NCBI GenBank assembly: GCA_022764045.1
Contig: JALERU010000049.1
Location: 1 to 64,000, forward strand
Reading direction: 5' to 3'
From: Clostridiales bacterium
GTDB lineage: Bacteria; Bacillota; Clostridia; Oscillospirales; Oscillospiraceae
Length of the DNA stretch: 64,000 nucleotides
How positions within the stretch are numbered: position 1 is the first letter of the stretch; every line of letters begins with the position of its first letter. The position numbers were made by a program, and so were the translations under genes. A model generated the notes under the pieces. It had not been told where the DNA came from. It saw nothing but the letters and a program-made list of their open reading frames with translations, and searched no databases. Positions 52,097 through 61,183 of the stretch are shown one piece after another.

Positions 52097-53436
52097 ACCG
52101 ATTTCCTTTCTCGATACCGGGCTGCGGCCGCCGCGAACCGGTCTGCCAGGGGGTACGCCCCGCCGAAATGAAGATGGGGAAAGGCCCCATAGAAAGTAGG
52201 CGTGGCCAGCCCGCACCGCCACTGGCGGCCCGAGAGCTTCCGGGCCGGCAAATCCGCGCCGTTTTCTGTGGTGTCCCAGTAGTGAAACTCATGGGCGGGG
52301 ATGTGCTCTCCCGCCCGGAAGAGAAGGCTGTCCTCCTCCGGGCAGAGGCTGAGATAGCCAAACCGCCGCAGCTGGCCCGTGGGATAGCCCAGGCCAGGCA
52401 GCAGGCCCACCATGGGCCAGTTCTCTCCCTCCTGGGTTTGGAGCTGGGCCTGGAGATACAGAAAGCCGCCGCACTCGGCCACGGTGGGCATCCCCTTTTG
52501 AACGGCTTCCCGGATGGCATCTCGCATCGTCTTATTTTCCGAGAGCTTTCTTGCATAGAGCTCCGGATAACCGCCCCCCAGATAAAGGCCGTCCACCGGA
52601 GGCAGCGCAGCATCCCCCAAGGGGCTGAAAAAGCACAGCTCCGCGCCGGACTGCCGGAGGGTATCAAAATTGTCTTCGTAATAAAAGCAAAAGGCCTCGT
52701 CCCAGGCCACGCCGATGGTGCAGCGGCAACTGGATGGCTTGCTTCCCGTCCCTTGCGGCTTAGGGGCTTCCGCCGCCAGGGATAAAAGGAGGTCCAGGTC
52801 CACCGTCTTTTCCAGCCGGGCCGCGATCTTGGCAAAGCGCCCGTTCAGATCCGTGATTTCCCCGGCGGTCAGCAGGCCCAGGTGGCGGCTTTCCAGACGG
52901 GCCTCCTCCATGGGCGGCAGATAGCCCAAAACCGGCAGGCCGGTTTCCTCCTCTAAAATGGGCCGAAGATGGGCGTAGAGGGAGGGCTTGCAGGCGGTGA
53001 GAACCATTCCGCGGATCTGGCTATCCGGGCGGAAATCCAGCATCCCCTTCACCTGGGCGGCCAGGGTCAGGCTGCTGCCGCCGGGGCGAAGGGCCAGGAT
53101 CACCGGCAGACCCAACCTCTGGGCCACCTGCCAGGCGCTGGCCTGGTGGGTACCGTTTACCCCGTCGTAAAAGCCCATGGCCCCTTCCACCAGGGCGACA
53201 TCCTTGGTTTGCTTTCCCAGGGTAGCCAGCAGGCCCTGCTCCCCTTGGAGAAACAGGTCCAAATTCCGGCTGGGGACCCCCAGCACCTTTCGGTGAAACA
53301 TGGGGTCAATGTAATCCGGCCCGCATTTGAAGCCCTCGACCCCAATTCCTCGTGCCTTGAGGGCTGCCAGCAGGCCGCAGGTGAGCACAGTCTTTCCGCT
53401 GCCGCTGGACATGGCGGCGATCATCAGCCGCTTCAT
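52093..53436 (-). CDS. cbiA: Cobyrinate a,c-diamide synthase
   Basis: ATP- and glutamine-dependent amidation of the a and c side chains. 447 residues: ATPase domain starting MIAAMSSGSGKTVLTCGLL, GFKCGPDYIDPMFH, VEGAMGFYDGV; C-terminal amidotransferase domain with LYLGGGYPELYA and Cys in VAECGGFLYL. ATG 53436 overlaps the cbiET stop (ATGA) and is preferred to GTG 53445. Confidence 0.95.
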   Translation of the reverse strand: MKRLMIAAMSSGSGKTVLTCGLLAALKARGIGVEGFKCGPDYIDPMFHRKVLGVPSRNLDLFLQGEQGLLATLGKQTKDVALVEGAMGFYDGVNGTHQASAWQVAQRLGLPVILALRPGGSSLTLAAQVKGMLDFRPDSQIRGMVLTACKPSLYAHLRPILEEETGLPVLGYLPPMEEARLESRHLGLLTAGEITDLNGRFAKIAARLEKTVDLDLLLSLAAEAPKPQGTGSKPSSCRCTIGVAWDEAFCFYYEDNFDTLRQSGAELCFFSPLGDAALPPVDGLYLGGGYPELYARKLSENKTMRDAIREAVQKGMPTVAECGGFLYLQAQLQTQEGENWPMVGLLPGLGYPTGQLRRFGYLSLCPEEDSLLFRAGEHIPAHEFHYWDTTENGADLPARKLSGRQWRCGLATPTFYGAFPHLHFGGAYPLADRFAAAAARYRERKSV

Positions 53437-54623
53437 GGCTTCCACCCCAAGATCAAAAAGACGGGGTTTTGGGCCAGGAGGAGGTGGAGTTCCCCCACTT
53501 CCTGGGTCCGGCTCACGGAGAGCTGGGTGATCTCCACCTGGTAACCCAGCTTAGACAACCCCTGGGCCGCCTCATGCAGAGTCTCCAGGGCGATGGCGGA
53601 GACGCAAACCCGAGCCTGGGGGGCCGTCTGGGCAACGCTCTCTAAAATCCCCCCCATTTGCCGGCCGCTTCCCCCCACGAAAACCACGTCGGGGGCGGGC
53701 AGACCGGTCAGGGCTTCCGGGGCGGTTCCTTCAATCAGGCGGAGGTTCCAGGCGGCAAATTTCCTCCGGTTTTCCCGGATCAGGTCACAGGCCTCCGGCT
53801 TTCGCTCCACCGCCCAAACCCCTTGGCTGTTCAGGGCCAGCTCCACGCTGACGCTGCCGGTGCCGGCGCCGATATCCCAGCAGATCTCCTCCGGCTTGGG
53901 GGCCAGCTTCGCCAGGATGGCGGCCCGGACCTCCTGCTTGGTCATGGGGACTTTGCCCCGGGAAAATTCCTCATCCGGGATGCCCGGAAGGCTCCGCCGG
54001 GGCCGGGGCGGTGCCGCCGCCAGCATCACACTGAGGGGGGCGAAAACCTCCCCGGCCAGTTCCCGGGCCGTTCCCCGAAGGATTCGTTCCTGGGGATAGG
54101 CGAGGTTTTCTCCCACCGCCACCGGCAATTCCCCCAGCCCCGCCGCCGTCAGCCGGCGGCACAGTTCGGCGGGGGTTATGGCGCCACCGGTGAGGAAAAA
54201 AACCTCCTGCCCCCGGCAGACCTCGGCCACCGGGTCTACCTCCACCCCGTGGGCCGAGCAGAGCCGCCAGTCCTGCCAGGTAGCGTGGAGCTTGGCGGCG
54301 AAGTATTGCAGGCTGGAAACGCCGGGGATCACCTCCACCGCCATTTGTGCCTCTTCCAACAGAGGGATCAGCTTTTTGGCCCCGGAGTAAAACCCCGTGT
54401 CGCCGCTGAGCACCACGCAGGCATCCTCCCACGGGCCTTCCTTCAGGAGGTCCCGGATAGCCTCCGGCCTAATTTCCGCAAACCGCCGGGCTCTGGCCTC
54501 CGGCAGGGATTCCAGCAGGCGCTTGGCCCCCAGAATGGCCTCCGCCTGGGCCAGGGCTTCCCTGGCGTGGGTTGTTATGGTGCCCGCGTCCCCACAGCCC
54601 AGGCCGATGAGGGTCACTTTCAT
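53433..54623 (-). CDS. cbiET: Fused precorrin-6Y methyltransferase CbiE-CbiT
   Basis: A 396-residue fusion that methylates C5 and C15 and decarboxylates the C12 acetate. Residues 1 to about 200: CbiE tetrapyrrole methylase (LIGLGCGDAGTIT, LSGDTGFYSGAK, IPGVSSLQYFAAKL). After a linker, CbiT Rossmann methyltransferase from about 230 (MTKQEVRAAILAKL, WDIGAGTGSVSVE). Overlaps both neighbours by 4 bp. The fusion matches the CobL arrangement. Confidence 0.94.
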   Translation of the reverse strand: MKVTLIGLGCGDAGTITTHAREALAQAEAILGAKRLLESLPEARARRFAEIRPEAIRDLLKEGPWEDACVVLSGDTGFYSGAKKLIPLLEEAQMAVEVIPGVSSLQYFAAKLHATWQDWRLCSAHGVEVDPVAEVCRGQEVFFLTGGAITPAELCRRLTAAGLGELPVAVGENLAYPQERILRGTARELAGEVFAPLSVMLAAAPPRPRRSLPGIPDEEFSRGKVPMTKQEVRAAILAKLAPKPEEICWDIGAGTGSVSVELALNSQGVWAVERKPEACDLIRENRRKFAAWNLRLIEGTAPEALTGLPAPDVVFVGGSGRQMGGILESVAQTAPQARVCVSAIALETLHEAAQGLSKLGYQVEITQLSVSRTQEVGELHLLLAQNPVFLILGWKP

Positions 54624-55357
54624 GGCATCTCCCCCTTTCCAAATTCTTCTAACAGCTCCTCCAAGGTGCTCCCGTCCTCCGGCGGGCGGGAGATCAGGAC
54701 CAGGGTCACCCCCAGGGCCTGGGCGGCCCGCTTCTTTTCCTCATAGCCCCCGGCCCGGCCGCCGTCCTTGGTCACCAGCCAGCGGATGTGATATTGCTCC
54801 AGCATGGCCTCGTTCATTTTCTGGGTGAAGGGCCCTTGGAGGGCCAGGATGTTCCGGTGGGGCAGACCCAGGGCCTCGCAGGCCGACAGGCCCTGGTGGG
54901 TGGGTAAAATCCGGGGGAACAGCCGGCTGGGCTCCAGGCCGGAAAAGGCTCCCAGCTCCTTAGACCCGGTGGTGAGGAGGATATTTCCCGGCTGCTCCCC
55001 CAGAAAGGCCGCCGCCTGGGCGCAGCTTGCCACCTGGACGCAGCCTTCCCCGCTGCTCTCCGGGCGGAGGAGCCGCCGCAGGGGCAGGCCGAGGTCCCCG
55101 CACGCTCCCTGCAGATTTTTTGTCACCTCCACCGCATAGGGATGGGTGGCGTCGATACACAGGTCATAGCCCCGAAGGAGGGGGGCCATCCCCGCCCGGT
55201 CCAGGCGGCCAACCAGGACCTCCCCGTGGGGAAAGGGCCCCAGGGCCTCCGCGCCAAGGCGGGTTGCCACGCTGACGGTGACCGAATGGCCCGCCCGGGC
55301 CATTTCCCGGGCCAGCAAGCGGCCCTCTGTGGTGCCGCCAAAGAGAATGATTTTCAT
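54620..55357 (-). CDS. cbiJ: Cobalt-precorrin-6A reductase
   Basis: NAD(P)H-dependent reduction of the macrocycle. 245 residues with ILFGGTTEGRLLA at the start, CIDATHPYAVEVTKN, LLTTGSKELGAF and the late LVTKDGGRAGGYEEKKRAA. 4-bp overlaps on both sides. Confidence 0.94.
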   Translation of the reverse strand: MKIILFGGTTEGRLLAREMARAGHSVTVSVATRLGAEALGPFPHGEVLVGRLDRAGMAPLLRGYDLCIDATHPYAVEVTKNLQGACGDLGLPLRRLLRPESSGEGCVQVASCAQAAAFLGEQPGNILLTTGSKELGAFSGLEPSRLFPRILPTHQGLSACEALGLPHRNILALQGPFTQKMNEAMLEQYHIRWLVTKDGGRAGGYEEKKRAAQALGVTLVLISRPPEDGSTLEELLEEFGKGEMP

Positions 55358-56088
55358 CGCTTGTTTTCATACCCCCTGGGGGTGACCATCCGGCCGTCGA
55401 TCCGCCGGGTGGTGCTGGCCCCGATGAACACGGTGGTGAACATGTCCACCTCGGTCTCCTTCAGCTCCGCCAGAGTGAGCAGACGGTGTCGCTGGCCCTG
55501 GCGGCCGATGTTCTGCACCAGGCCGCAGACGGTTTCCGGGCTTTTGGTCTCCAACAGAATCTCACAGGCCCGGCAAAGGTGGCCTGCACGCTTTTTGGAG
55601 CCCGGGTTATACAGGGCGATGGAGAAATCCCCCCCAGCCGCGCAGCGCAGCCGGGTTTCAATCTGCTCCCAGGGGGTCAGCAGATCGGAGAGGGAGATGA
55701 CGCAAAAATCGTGCATCAGAGGCGCCCCCAGCACCGCCGCCCCGGAGAGGGCCGCCGTGACGCCGGGCACCACTTGGATTTCGATCCCCTCCATCCCCTT
55801 TGCCAGCTGCAGGATGGGGCCGGCCATGCCATAGACCCCGGCGTCGCCGCTGCACAGCATGGCGACGGTTTTGCCCTTTTGGGCGGTCTCCAGAGCCCAA
55901 CGGCAGCGGTCCAGTTCCTGGGTCATGGGGGTGGTATAGGTCTCCTTCTCCGGGAACTCCTCCGCCACCAGGGCCACATAGCCGGTGTAGCCGCACAGGA
56001 CGTCGGCCTCCGCCAGGGCTTCGTAAGCCTGGCGGGTCATCTGCTCCCTACCGCCGGGGCCCAGGCCCACCAGATAGATTTTTTTCAT
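55354..56088 (-). CDS. cbiH: Cobalt-precorrin-3B C17-methyltransferase
   Basis: SAM-dependent methylation at C17 with ring contraction. 244 residues: YLVGLGPGGREQMT, CGYTGYVALV, CSGDAGVYGMAGPILQL, VPGVTAALSGAAVLGAPLMHDFCVISLSDLLTPW, and FIGASTTRRIDGRMVTPRGY at the C-terminus. ATG 56088 is set by overlap with the cbiG stop. Confidence 0.95.
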   Translation of the reverse strand: MKKIYLVGLGPGGREQMTRQAYEALAEADVLCGYTGYVALVAEEFPEKETYTTPMTQELDRCRWALETAQKGKTVAMLCSGDAGVYGMAGPILQLAKGMEGIEIQVVPGVTAALSGAAVLGAPLMHDFCVISLSDLLTPWEQIETRLRCAAGGDFSIALYNPGSKKRAGHLCRACEILLETKSPETVCGLVQNIGRQGQRHRLLTLAELKETEVDMFTTVFIGASTTRRIDGRMVTPRGYENKR

Positions 56089-57083
56089 TCCTGCCACCGC
56101 CAATCTGGATGGAAGGGCATCTGGGCCACCGCCAGGGTGACGCCATTCCCCTTCTCTTTTTTCTGGATGAGTTCGCCGCCCCGGCTGCCCAGAACCGCGC
56201 TGCGCTCACAAACATTATCCACCCCGGTCACTTGAACCACGAAATTTGAGGGGGTAAACGTCCCCGGAACCTGGGCCAAAGCCTCCGGGGAATAGGTCTC
56301 AAAGGGAAGCCCATTGGCCCGGCAAAATGCCAGCAAGCCGCCTTCTTCCCCTTTTAAGTCAATGGAACAGACCTTGCAAAAAGCCTGGCGGGATAGGCCC
56401 CGTTGGGCCAGCAGCCGGGAAAAGGCCGCTTCTATCGTCTCCACCGCTGTCCCCTTCCGGCAGCCCACTCCCAGCACCAGGATTTTAGGCACCAGGTGGA
56501 GGGCCTCCTCCCCTTGGGGAGAAAGTGTCACTGCAACGTGGCAGTCCTCCGCCCGCTTTGTGAAAATGACCCCTTCAGGAACTTCTCCCCCAATGGGCCA
56601 GGGACAGTGCACGCGGACAGACCGCCCCGACAGCAGCCGGGCGGAAACCAGCTTGATCCGCTCCGGCTCCAGTACATGACAGTTTTGGACCTTCGCCCAG
56701 GTATCCACCGCAAAGAGGCCCCGTCCGTCGGTGGCCGTGGTGATGACGGGGATGCCTCCTGTCACCTGGGCCAACCTGCGGGCCAGGGCGTTGGCGCCCC
56801 CCAAATGGCCGCTGAGGATGGGGATGACAAACCTTCCCCCCTCGTCCACCACCACCACAGCGGGGTCGGTGGTCTTGTGCCGGAGATAGGGGGCGATGGC
56901 CCGGACGGCGATCCCCGCCGCCCCGACAAAAACCAGTCCCTCCCGATGGGCAAACGCCTCCCTGGTCCATTGGTCCAGAGGGGCTTTCGCCCCGCAGCGG
57001 GTGACTTCCCCACCCAAAGTCTGCGCCAGCCTTTGGGCCAGTTGGTATCCCCGCTCTGAAAAGGCCAGAAATCCCAGGTTCAT
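56085..57083 (-). CDS. cbiG: Cobalt-precorrin-5A hydrolase
   Basis: Opens the delta-lactone and releases acetaldehyde during ring contraction. 332 residues: N-terminal domain with FVGAAGIAVRAIAPYL, VVVVDEGGRFVIPILSGHLGGANALA and TTATDGRGLFAVD, a mid domain, and the C-terminal CbiG_C unit (VLGVGCRKGTAVETIEAAF, VCSIDLKGEEGGLLAF). Overlaps cbiF and cbiH by 4 bp. Confidence 0.94.
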   Translation of the reverse strand: MNLGFLAFSERGYQLAQRLAQTLGGEVTRCGAKAPLDQWTREAFAHREGLVFVGAAGIAVRAIAPYLRHKTTDPAVVVVDEGGRFVIPILSGHLGGANALARRLAQVTGGIPVITTATDGRGLFAVDTWAKVQNCHVLEPERIKLVSARLLSGRSVRVHCPWPIGGEVPEGVIFTKRAEDCHVAVTLSPQGEEALHLVPKILVLGVGCRKGTAVETIEAAFSRLLAQRGLSRQAFCKVCSIDLKGEEGGLLAFCRANGLPFETYSPEALAQVPGTFTPSNFVVQVTGVDNVCERSAVLGSRGGELIQKKEKGNGVTLAVAQMPFHPDWRWQE

Positions 57084-57835
57084 TCCGTGGCCCTCCGAAA
57101 CTCTGTGGAGAAATCCGGGGCATACAGTCGGCTGCGTGCATACTCCCCCGCCAGGAAATCCCCCACCAGCACCAGGGCGGTTTTGGTGATGTTATGATCC
57201 CGCCCGGTCTGGGCCAGCTTGCCCAGGGGACAGCGGACCACCTTCTCCTCCGGCCAGGTGGCCTTATAGACCAGAGCCGCGGGAGTCTGGGCGGTATACG
57301 CCCCTTGGAGAAGGGCTTCCTGCAATCCCTCTAACAGGGAGGCGGAGAGGAAGATCACCATAGTAGACCCATGGGCCGCCAGTGAGGCGATGTTCTCCCT
57401 CTCTGGCACTGGGGTCCGCCCCGCCATACGGGTGATAATCACCGTCTGGCTGACTCCCGGCAGGGTGTATTCTCCCCCCACCGCCGCCGCGGCCCCGCAA
57501 AAGCTGGAGACCCCCGGCGTGAGGGTGTAGGAGATCCCCCGTTCCTCCAGGGCGTCCATCTGTTCCTGAATGGCCCCGTAGAGACAGGGGTCCCCCGTGT
57601 GCAGGCGCACGGTGTTCTTGTGCTCCTGTTCCGCCTGTTCCATCACAGAAAGCACCTGCTCCAGGGTCATCTCCGCGCTGTTGTACACCTTGCATTGAGA
57701 GGTACACAGACCCAGCAACACCGGATTGACCAAGCTGCCGGCATAGATCACCACGTCCGCCTGTTTCAGCAGTTCCGCTCCCCGGAGGGTAATCAAATCG
57801 GGTGCTCCTGGCCCCGCTCCCACAAAATGTACCAC
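57080..57835 (-). CDS. cbiF: Cobalt-precorrin-4 C11-methyltransferase
   Basis: Methylates C11. 251 residues: HFVGAGPGAPDLITLRGAELL, VIYAGSLVNPVLL, RLHTGDPCLYGAIQEQMDAL, LTPGVSSFCGAAAAVGGEYTLPGVSQTVIITRMAGRTPVPE, and HGSTMVIFLSA. Start GTG at 57835 after AAAGGAG; the family begins at that point. 37 bp separate it from cbiD. Confidence 0.95.
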   Translation of the reverse strand: MVHFVGAGPGAPDLITLRGAELLKQADVVIYAGSLVNPVLLGLCTSQCKVYNSAEMTLEQVLSVMEQAEQEHKNTVRLHTGDPCLYGAIQEQMDALEERGISYTLTPGVSSFCGAAAAVGGEYTLPGVSQTVIITRMAGRTPVPERENIASLAAHGSTMVIFLSASLLEGLQEALLQGAYTAQTPAALVYKATWPEEKVVRCPLGKLAQTGRDHNITKTALVLVGDFLAGEYARSRLYAPDFSTEFRRATE

Positions 57836-57872
57836 AGTTCCACTCCTTTCAATCCTTCCCCCCCCAAGGGGC

Positions 57873-59006
57873 TCACTTCCACGCTTCCATAATTTCCGCC
57901 ACACCTTTGCTTCGACCCAGCTGGCCAAACTCGTTGGAAAAGAGGATCACGCCCACCTGATAGGCCCCGGCCACCCGGCGCTTCACATGGCCCTCAATGG
58001 CCTCCATCAGCCGGTTCATCACAGGCTCCCGCAGGCCGTTCTCTTCCAAAAGGGTGATACAGGCATCGGTGGTGGCGCTGTCCAGCAAGGCCTGGCAGAG
58101 GGCCTGCCCCGCCCCGCAGAGAGCCGCGTAGGTGCAGAACAACTCCGTGCGGCAGTCGGCATAGCGGCTGTGGGTGTTCATAATTCCCCCAGCCAGCTTT
58201 ACCAGCTTTCCCACGTGGCCCACCAGCAGCAGGCGTTCAAATCCCTCCGCCCCGGCGGCGTCCAGGCCGTCGCCGATGAAGTTGGAGCATTTGACCACCG
58301 GAATCCTGCTTCCGTCAAACCCCAGGTCCGCCAAAAAGGCCTGCCCGTAATTGCCGGGGGTCAAAATCACCTGACGGCAGCCCCGGGCGGCCACCTGCCG
58401 CAGCTCCAGGACCATGGTGTCGATCATGGCCTGCATGCTCATGGGCTCCACAATGCCGGAGGTCCCCAGGATGGAGATCCCTCCCACAATGCCCAACTGG
58501 GGGTTGAAGGTCTTTTGGGCGATGGCCTCTCCCCCGGGCACGGAGACCGTCACCAGCAGTCCCCCCTCATAGCCCGCCCACCGGGCTACAGAGGTCACCG
58601 CCTCCCGGATCATCTGCCGGGGCACCCGGTTGATGGCGGCCTCGCCCACAGGCTGGTCCAGGCCGGGCTTAGTGACCCGCCCCACACCGGGCCCACCCTG
58701 AATGGCAAGGCCCGAGACATCGGTCTGCCGGACCTCCGCCAGGATCAGCGCGCCCGTAGTCTGGTCCACATCGTCTCCGCCATCTTTCCGCACGCCGCAG
58801 CGGGCCCACCGCTGGCCGCTTTCCCGGGCCTCCAGGGGGACCTCCACCGTCAGGCCCTTGGGGGTGCGCAAGGTGACCGTCTCCGGCCAAGCGCCGGTGA
58901 GGAGTTTCCGGGCCGCCCCCATAGCCGCCAAGGCCGCGCAGGTGCCGGTGGTGAAGCCGCAGCGGAGCTTTTTTCCATTGGTGTAAATATAGTGCTCAAA
59001 GGCCAT
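57873..59006 (-). CDS. cbiD: Cobalt-precorrin-5B C1-methyltransferase
   Basis: Methylates C1 in the anaerobic pathway. 377 residues with the CbiD signature LRCGFTTGTCAALAAMGA near 15, KDGGDDVDQTTGALI, RVTKPGLDQPVGEAAINRVPRQMI, GGISILGTSGIVEPMS and the late NFIGDGLDAA region. Start overlaps the upstream ATPase gene by 11 bp; RBS GAAGGAGAGG. Confidence 0.95.
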   Translation of the reverse strand: MAFEHYIYTNGKKLRCGFTTGTCAALAAMGAARKLLTGAWPETVTLRTPKGLTVEVPLEARESGQRWARCGVRKDGGDDVDQTTGALILAEVRQTDVSGLAIQGGPGVGRVTKPGLDQPVGEAAINRVPRQMIREAVTSVARWAGYEGGLLVTVSVPGGEAIAQKTFNPQLGIVGGISILGTSGIVEPMSMQAMIDTMVLELRQVAARGCRQVILTPGNYGQAFLADLGFDGSRIPVVKCSNFIGDGLDAAGAEGFERLLLVGHVGKLVKLAGGIMNTHSRYADCRTELFCTYAALCGAGQALCQALLDSATTDACITLLEENGLREPVMNRLMEAIEGHVKRRVAGAYQVGVILFSNEFGQLGRSKGVAEIMEAWK

Positions 59007-60120
59007 GGCCGCCCTCTCCTTCCCACCGCACCGGCTTTCCCTGGGCCTGGGCTTCTTGTAACAAGCGGCGGTTCCCTTCGTTCATGGGGCCGAACACGGG
59101 ACAGGTACAGATGACCTCCCGGCAGTCCGCCAGCACCTTCAGGGCCTGCAAAACCCGCTCCTGGCCGATGGGTGCGAAGGCCTCCTCCGCGATCACCTCC
59201 ACCGCCAGGGCCCGTGCCACGGGATAGTCCAGATCGTTTTGATGCAGAACCCCGGCGGCAAAGGCGATCCCCTCCCGCTGAAGGCGGCGGTAGGTGGCAA
59301 TGCCGCTGCCGGCGCCCCCCACCACGAAGACCTCCGGCTTGCCTGCCACCTTTGCCAGCTCCAGGCTGCCGAAGGCGGGCTCATAGCTTCCCTGGGTCAC
59401 ATCGTAAAGTTGGGGAATGTAGTCCGCCGTAAAGATCTCCTCCGGCGGGCCGTATCGCTCAATGGTGTTGTTGTGCACGCACACCACGATGTCGGAAATC
59501 CGTTGGGCCAGATCCAGCTCGTGCAGGGAGAGGACCACCGCGATCTTCCGCTGGCGGACCAGGTCCTTGAGAATCCCCAGCAGCTCCAGCTTGTATCGGA
59601 TATCCAAGAAGGAGGTAGGCTCGTCCAGCACCAAAATCTCCGGTTCCTGGCACAGGGCCCGGGCCAGGAGGACCCGCTGGCGCTGGCCGTCGCTGATGGC
59701 GGTAAAGTCCTGGTCTGCCAGGTCCGAGCCATGGACCAGGGCCAGGGCCTCGTCCACCTTTTCCCAGTCCGCCGCCGTGAGCAGGCCCAGCTTGCCGGTG
59801 TAGGGATACCGCCCTGCCGCCGCCACATCCCGGCAGGTCATCAGCTCCGGCTGGCTGCGGTCGGTCATGAGCACCGAAAGCTTTTGGGCCACTTCCTGGG
59901 GTGGCATGCCCTCCATGGGCTCCCCCGCCAGACAGACCACCCCGGCCAGCAGCCGGAGCTGCCGGATGATGCTTTTGAGGATCGTGGACTTCCCCGAGCC
60001 GTTGGGGCCGATGAGGGTCATAATCTCCCCCCGCCCCAGGCGCAGGTCAATGTGCTCAATGAGGGGCTTGCCGCGGTAGCCCACGGCCATGTCCTCGGTC
60101 CGGAGGTAATACTCGTTCAT
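58996..60120 (-). CDS. btuD: Corrinoid/iron-type ABC transporter ATP-binding protein with C-terminal extension
   Basis: Energises import by the neighbouring permease and binding protein. 374 residues: ABC domain to about 250 with Walker A GPNGSGKST, Q-loop, signature ISDGQRQRVLLARAL, Walker B ILVLDEPTSFLD and switch His in LSLHELDLA. The remaining ~120 residues form an extra domain starting PEVFVVGGAGSGIATYRRLQ with CPVFGPMNEGNRRLL near the end, as in long archaeal/clostridial BtuD-like ATPases. ATG 60120 has GGGGGAG 6 bases upstream. The gene name rests on operon context. Confidence 0.87.
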   Translation of the reverse strand: MNEYYLRTEDMAVGYRGKPLIEHIDLRLGRGEIMTLIGPNGSGKSTILKSIIRQLRLLAGVVCLAGEPMEGMPPQEVAQKLSVLMTDRSQPELMTCRDVAAAGRYPYTGKLGLLTAADWEKVDEALALVHGSDLADQDFTAISDGQRQRVLLARALCQEPEILVLDEPTSFLDIRYKLELLGILKDLVRQRKIAVVLSLHELDLAQRISDIVVCVHNNTIERYGPPEEIFTADYIPQLYDVTQGSYEPAFGSLELAKVAGKPEVFVVGGAGSGIATYRRLQREGIAFAAGVLHQNDLDYPVARALAVEVIAEEAFAPIGQERVLQALKVLADCREVICTCPVFGPMNEGNRRLLQEAQAQGKPVRWEGEGGHGL

Positions 60121-60134
60121 TGCCATCTCCCCCT

Positions 60135-61151
60135 TCACGCCTGTTTGCTCTGGCGGCGTACCATCATGTAGATCACAATGGGCGCGCCGAAAATCGCCGT
60201 CACCGAGCTGATACTCAACTCCTCCGGGGAAAAGGCCCTTCGGGCGATGAGATCACAGAAGAGGCAGAACACTGCGCCCCCCAGAAAGCACCCGGGAATG
60301 ACCAAAATGGGTTTGGCCGAGCGCAGCAGGCTGCGCACCAGATGGGGCACCGCGATCCCCACAAAGGAGATGGGCCCGGCAAAGGCCGTCACGCAGGCCG
60401 ACAGGACGCTGGAGAGGAGGATCAGCTCCACCCGAAACCGTCGGATGGAGACCCCCACGCTTTGGGCGTAACCCTCCCCCAGTTGATAGGCCCCCATGGG
60501 CTTGGAGAGGAAAAAGGCCCAAGCCACCGCCAGGCCCACTGTCACCGCCATCACCCGGATATTGCTCCAGGTGATGCCGGAAAAGCTTCCCAGGGACCAG
60601 TTGTGGAGGTTTACAATGTTGGAGTCCTCGGCAAAGGTCACCACGAAATCGGTCAGGGCCGAGCAGATGTAACCGATCATAATACCACAGATCACCAGCA
60701 TAGACATCTTCCGCACCTTTTGGGACACCAGCAGCACAAATCCCATAGAGAGCATGGCCCCCACAAAGGCCGCGCCGATCATCACCAGGGAGTTGGAGGT
60801 GAGGCCCCGCTCCAGCAGAAAGATCATGGTCAGGGCCACCACCAGCTTGGCCCCGGAAGAGATTCCTAAAACGAAGGGCCCGGCGATGGGGTTGGCGAAG
60901 AAGGTCTGGAGCAAAAAGCCGGAAATGGACAGGGCGCCCCCCAGCAGGATGGCCGCCAAAATTCGGGGCAGCCGGATGTCCCAGACGATCCGGCTGGCGG
61001 TCTGATCCCCGCCCCGGCCCAGGAGGATCTCCATCACTTCCGGTACTGTCAACTGAAAGCTGCCCTCGTTGACATTCAAAAACACCAGCACCACCAGCAG
61101 CACCGCTAGCAGCAAAAAGGACAGATAATATCGTTTGGTTTCCCGCTTCAT
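60135..61151 (-). CDS. btuC: FecCD/BtuC-type ABC transporter permease
   Basis: A 338-residue membrane permease with about ten segments and the FecCD hallmarks: RLPRILAAILLGGALSISGFLLQTFFANPIAGPFVLGISSGA, LMGAYQLGE-like loop, and GPISFVGIAVPHLVR. Transports a metal chelate or corrinoid; context favours corrinoid or cobalt chelate. 33 bp after the binding-protein gene. Confidence 0.88.
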   Translation of the reverse strand: MKRETKRYYLSFLLLAVLLVVLVFLNVNEGSFQLTVPEVMEILLGRGGDQTASRIVWDIRLPRILAAILLGGALSISGFLLQTFFANPIAGPFVLGISSGAKLVVALTMIFLLERGLTSNSLVMIGAAFVGAMLSMGFVLLVSQKVRKMSMLVICGIMIGYICSALTDFVVTFAEDSNIVNLHNWSLGSFSGITWSNIRVMAVTVGLAVAWAFFLSKPMGAYQLGEGYAQSVGVSIRRFRVELILLSSVLSACVTAFAGPISFVGIAVPHLVRSLLRSAKPILVIPGCFLGGAVFCLFCDLIARRAFSPEELSISSVTAIFGAPIVIYMMVRRQSKQA

Positions 61152-61183
61152 GGGCTCCAGCCTCCAGGTTCATTCAGCAGACA

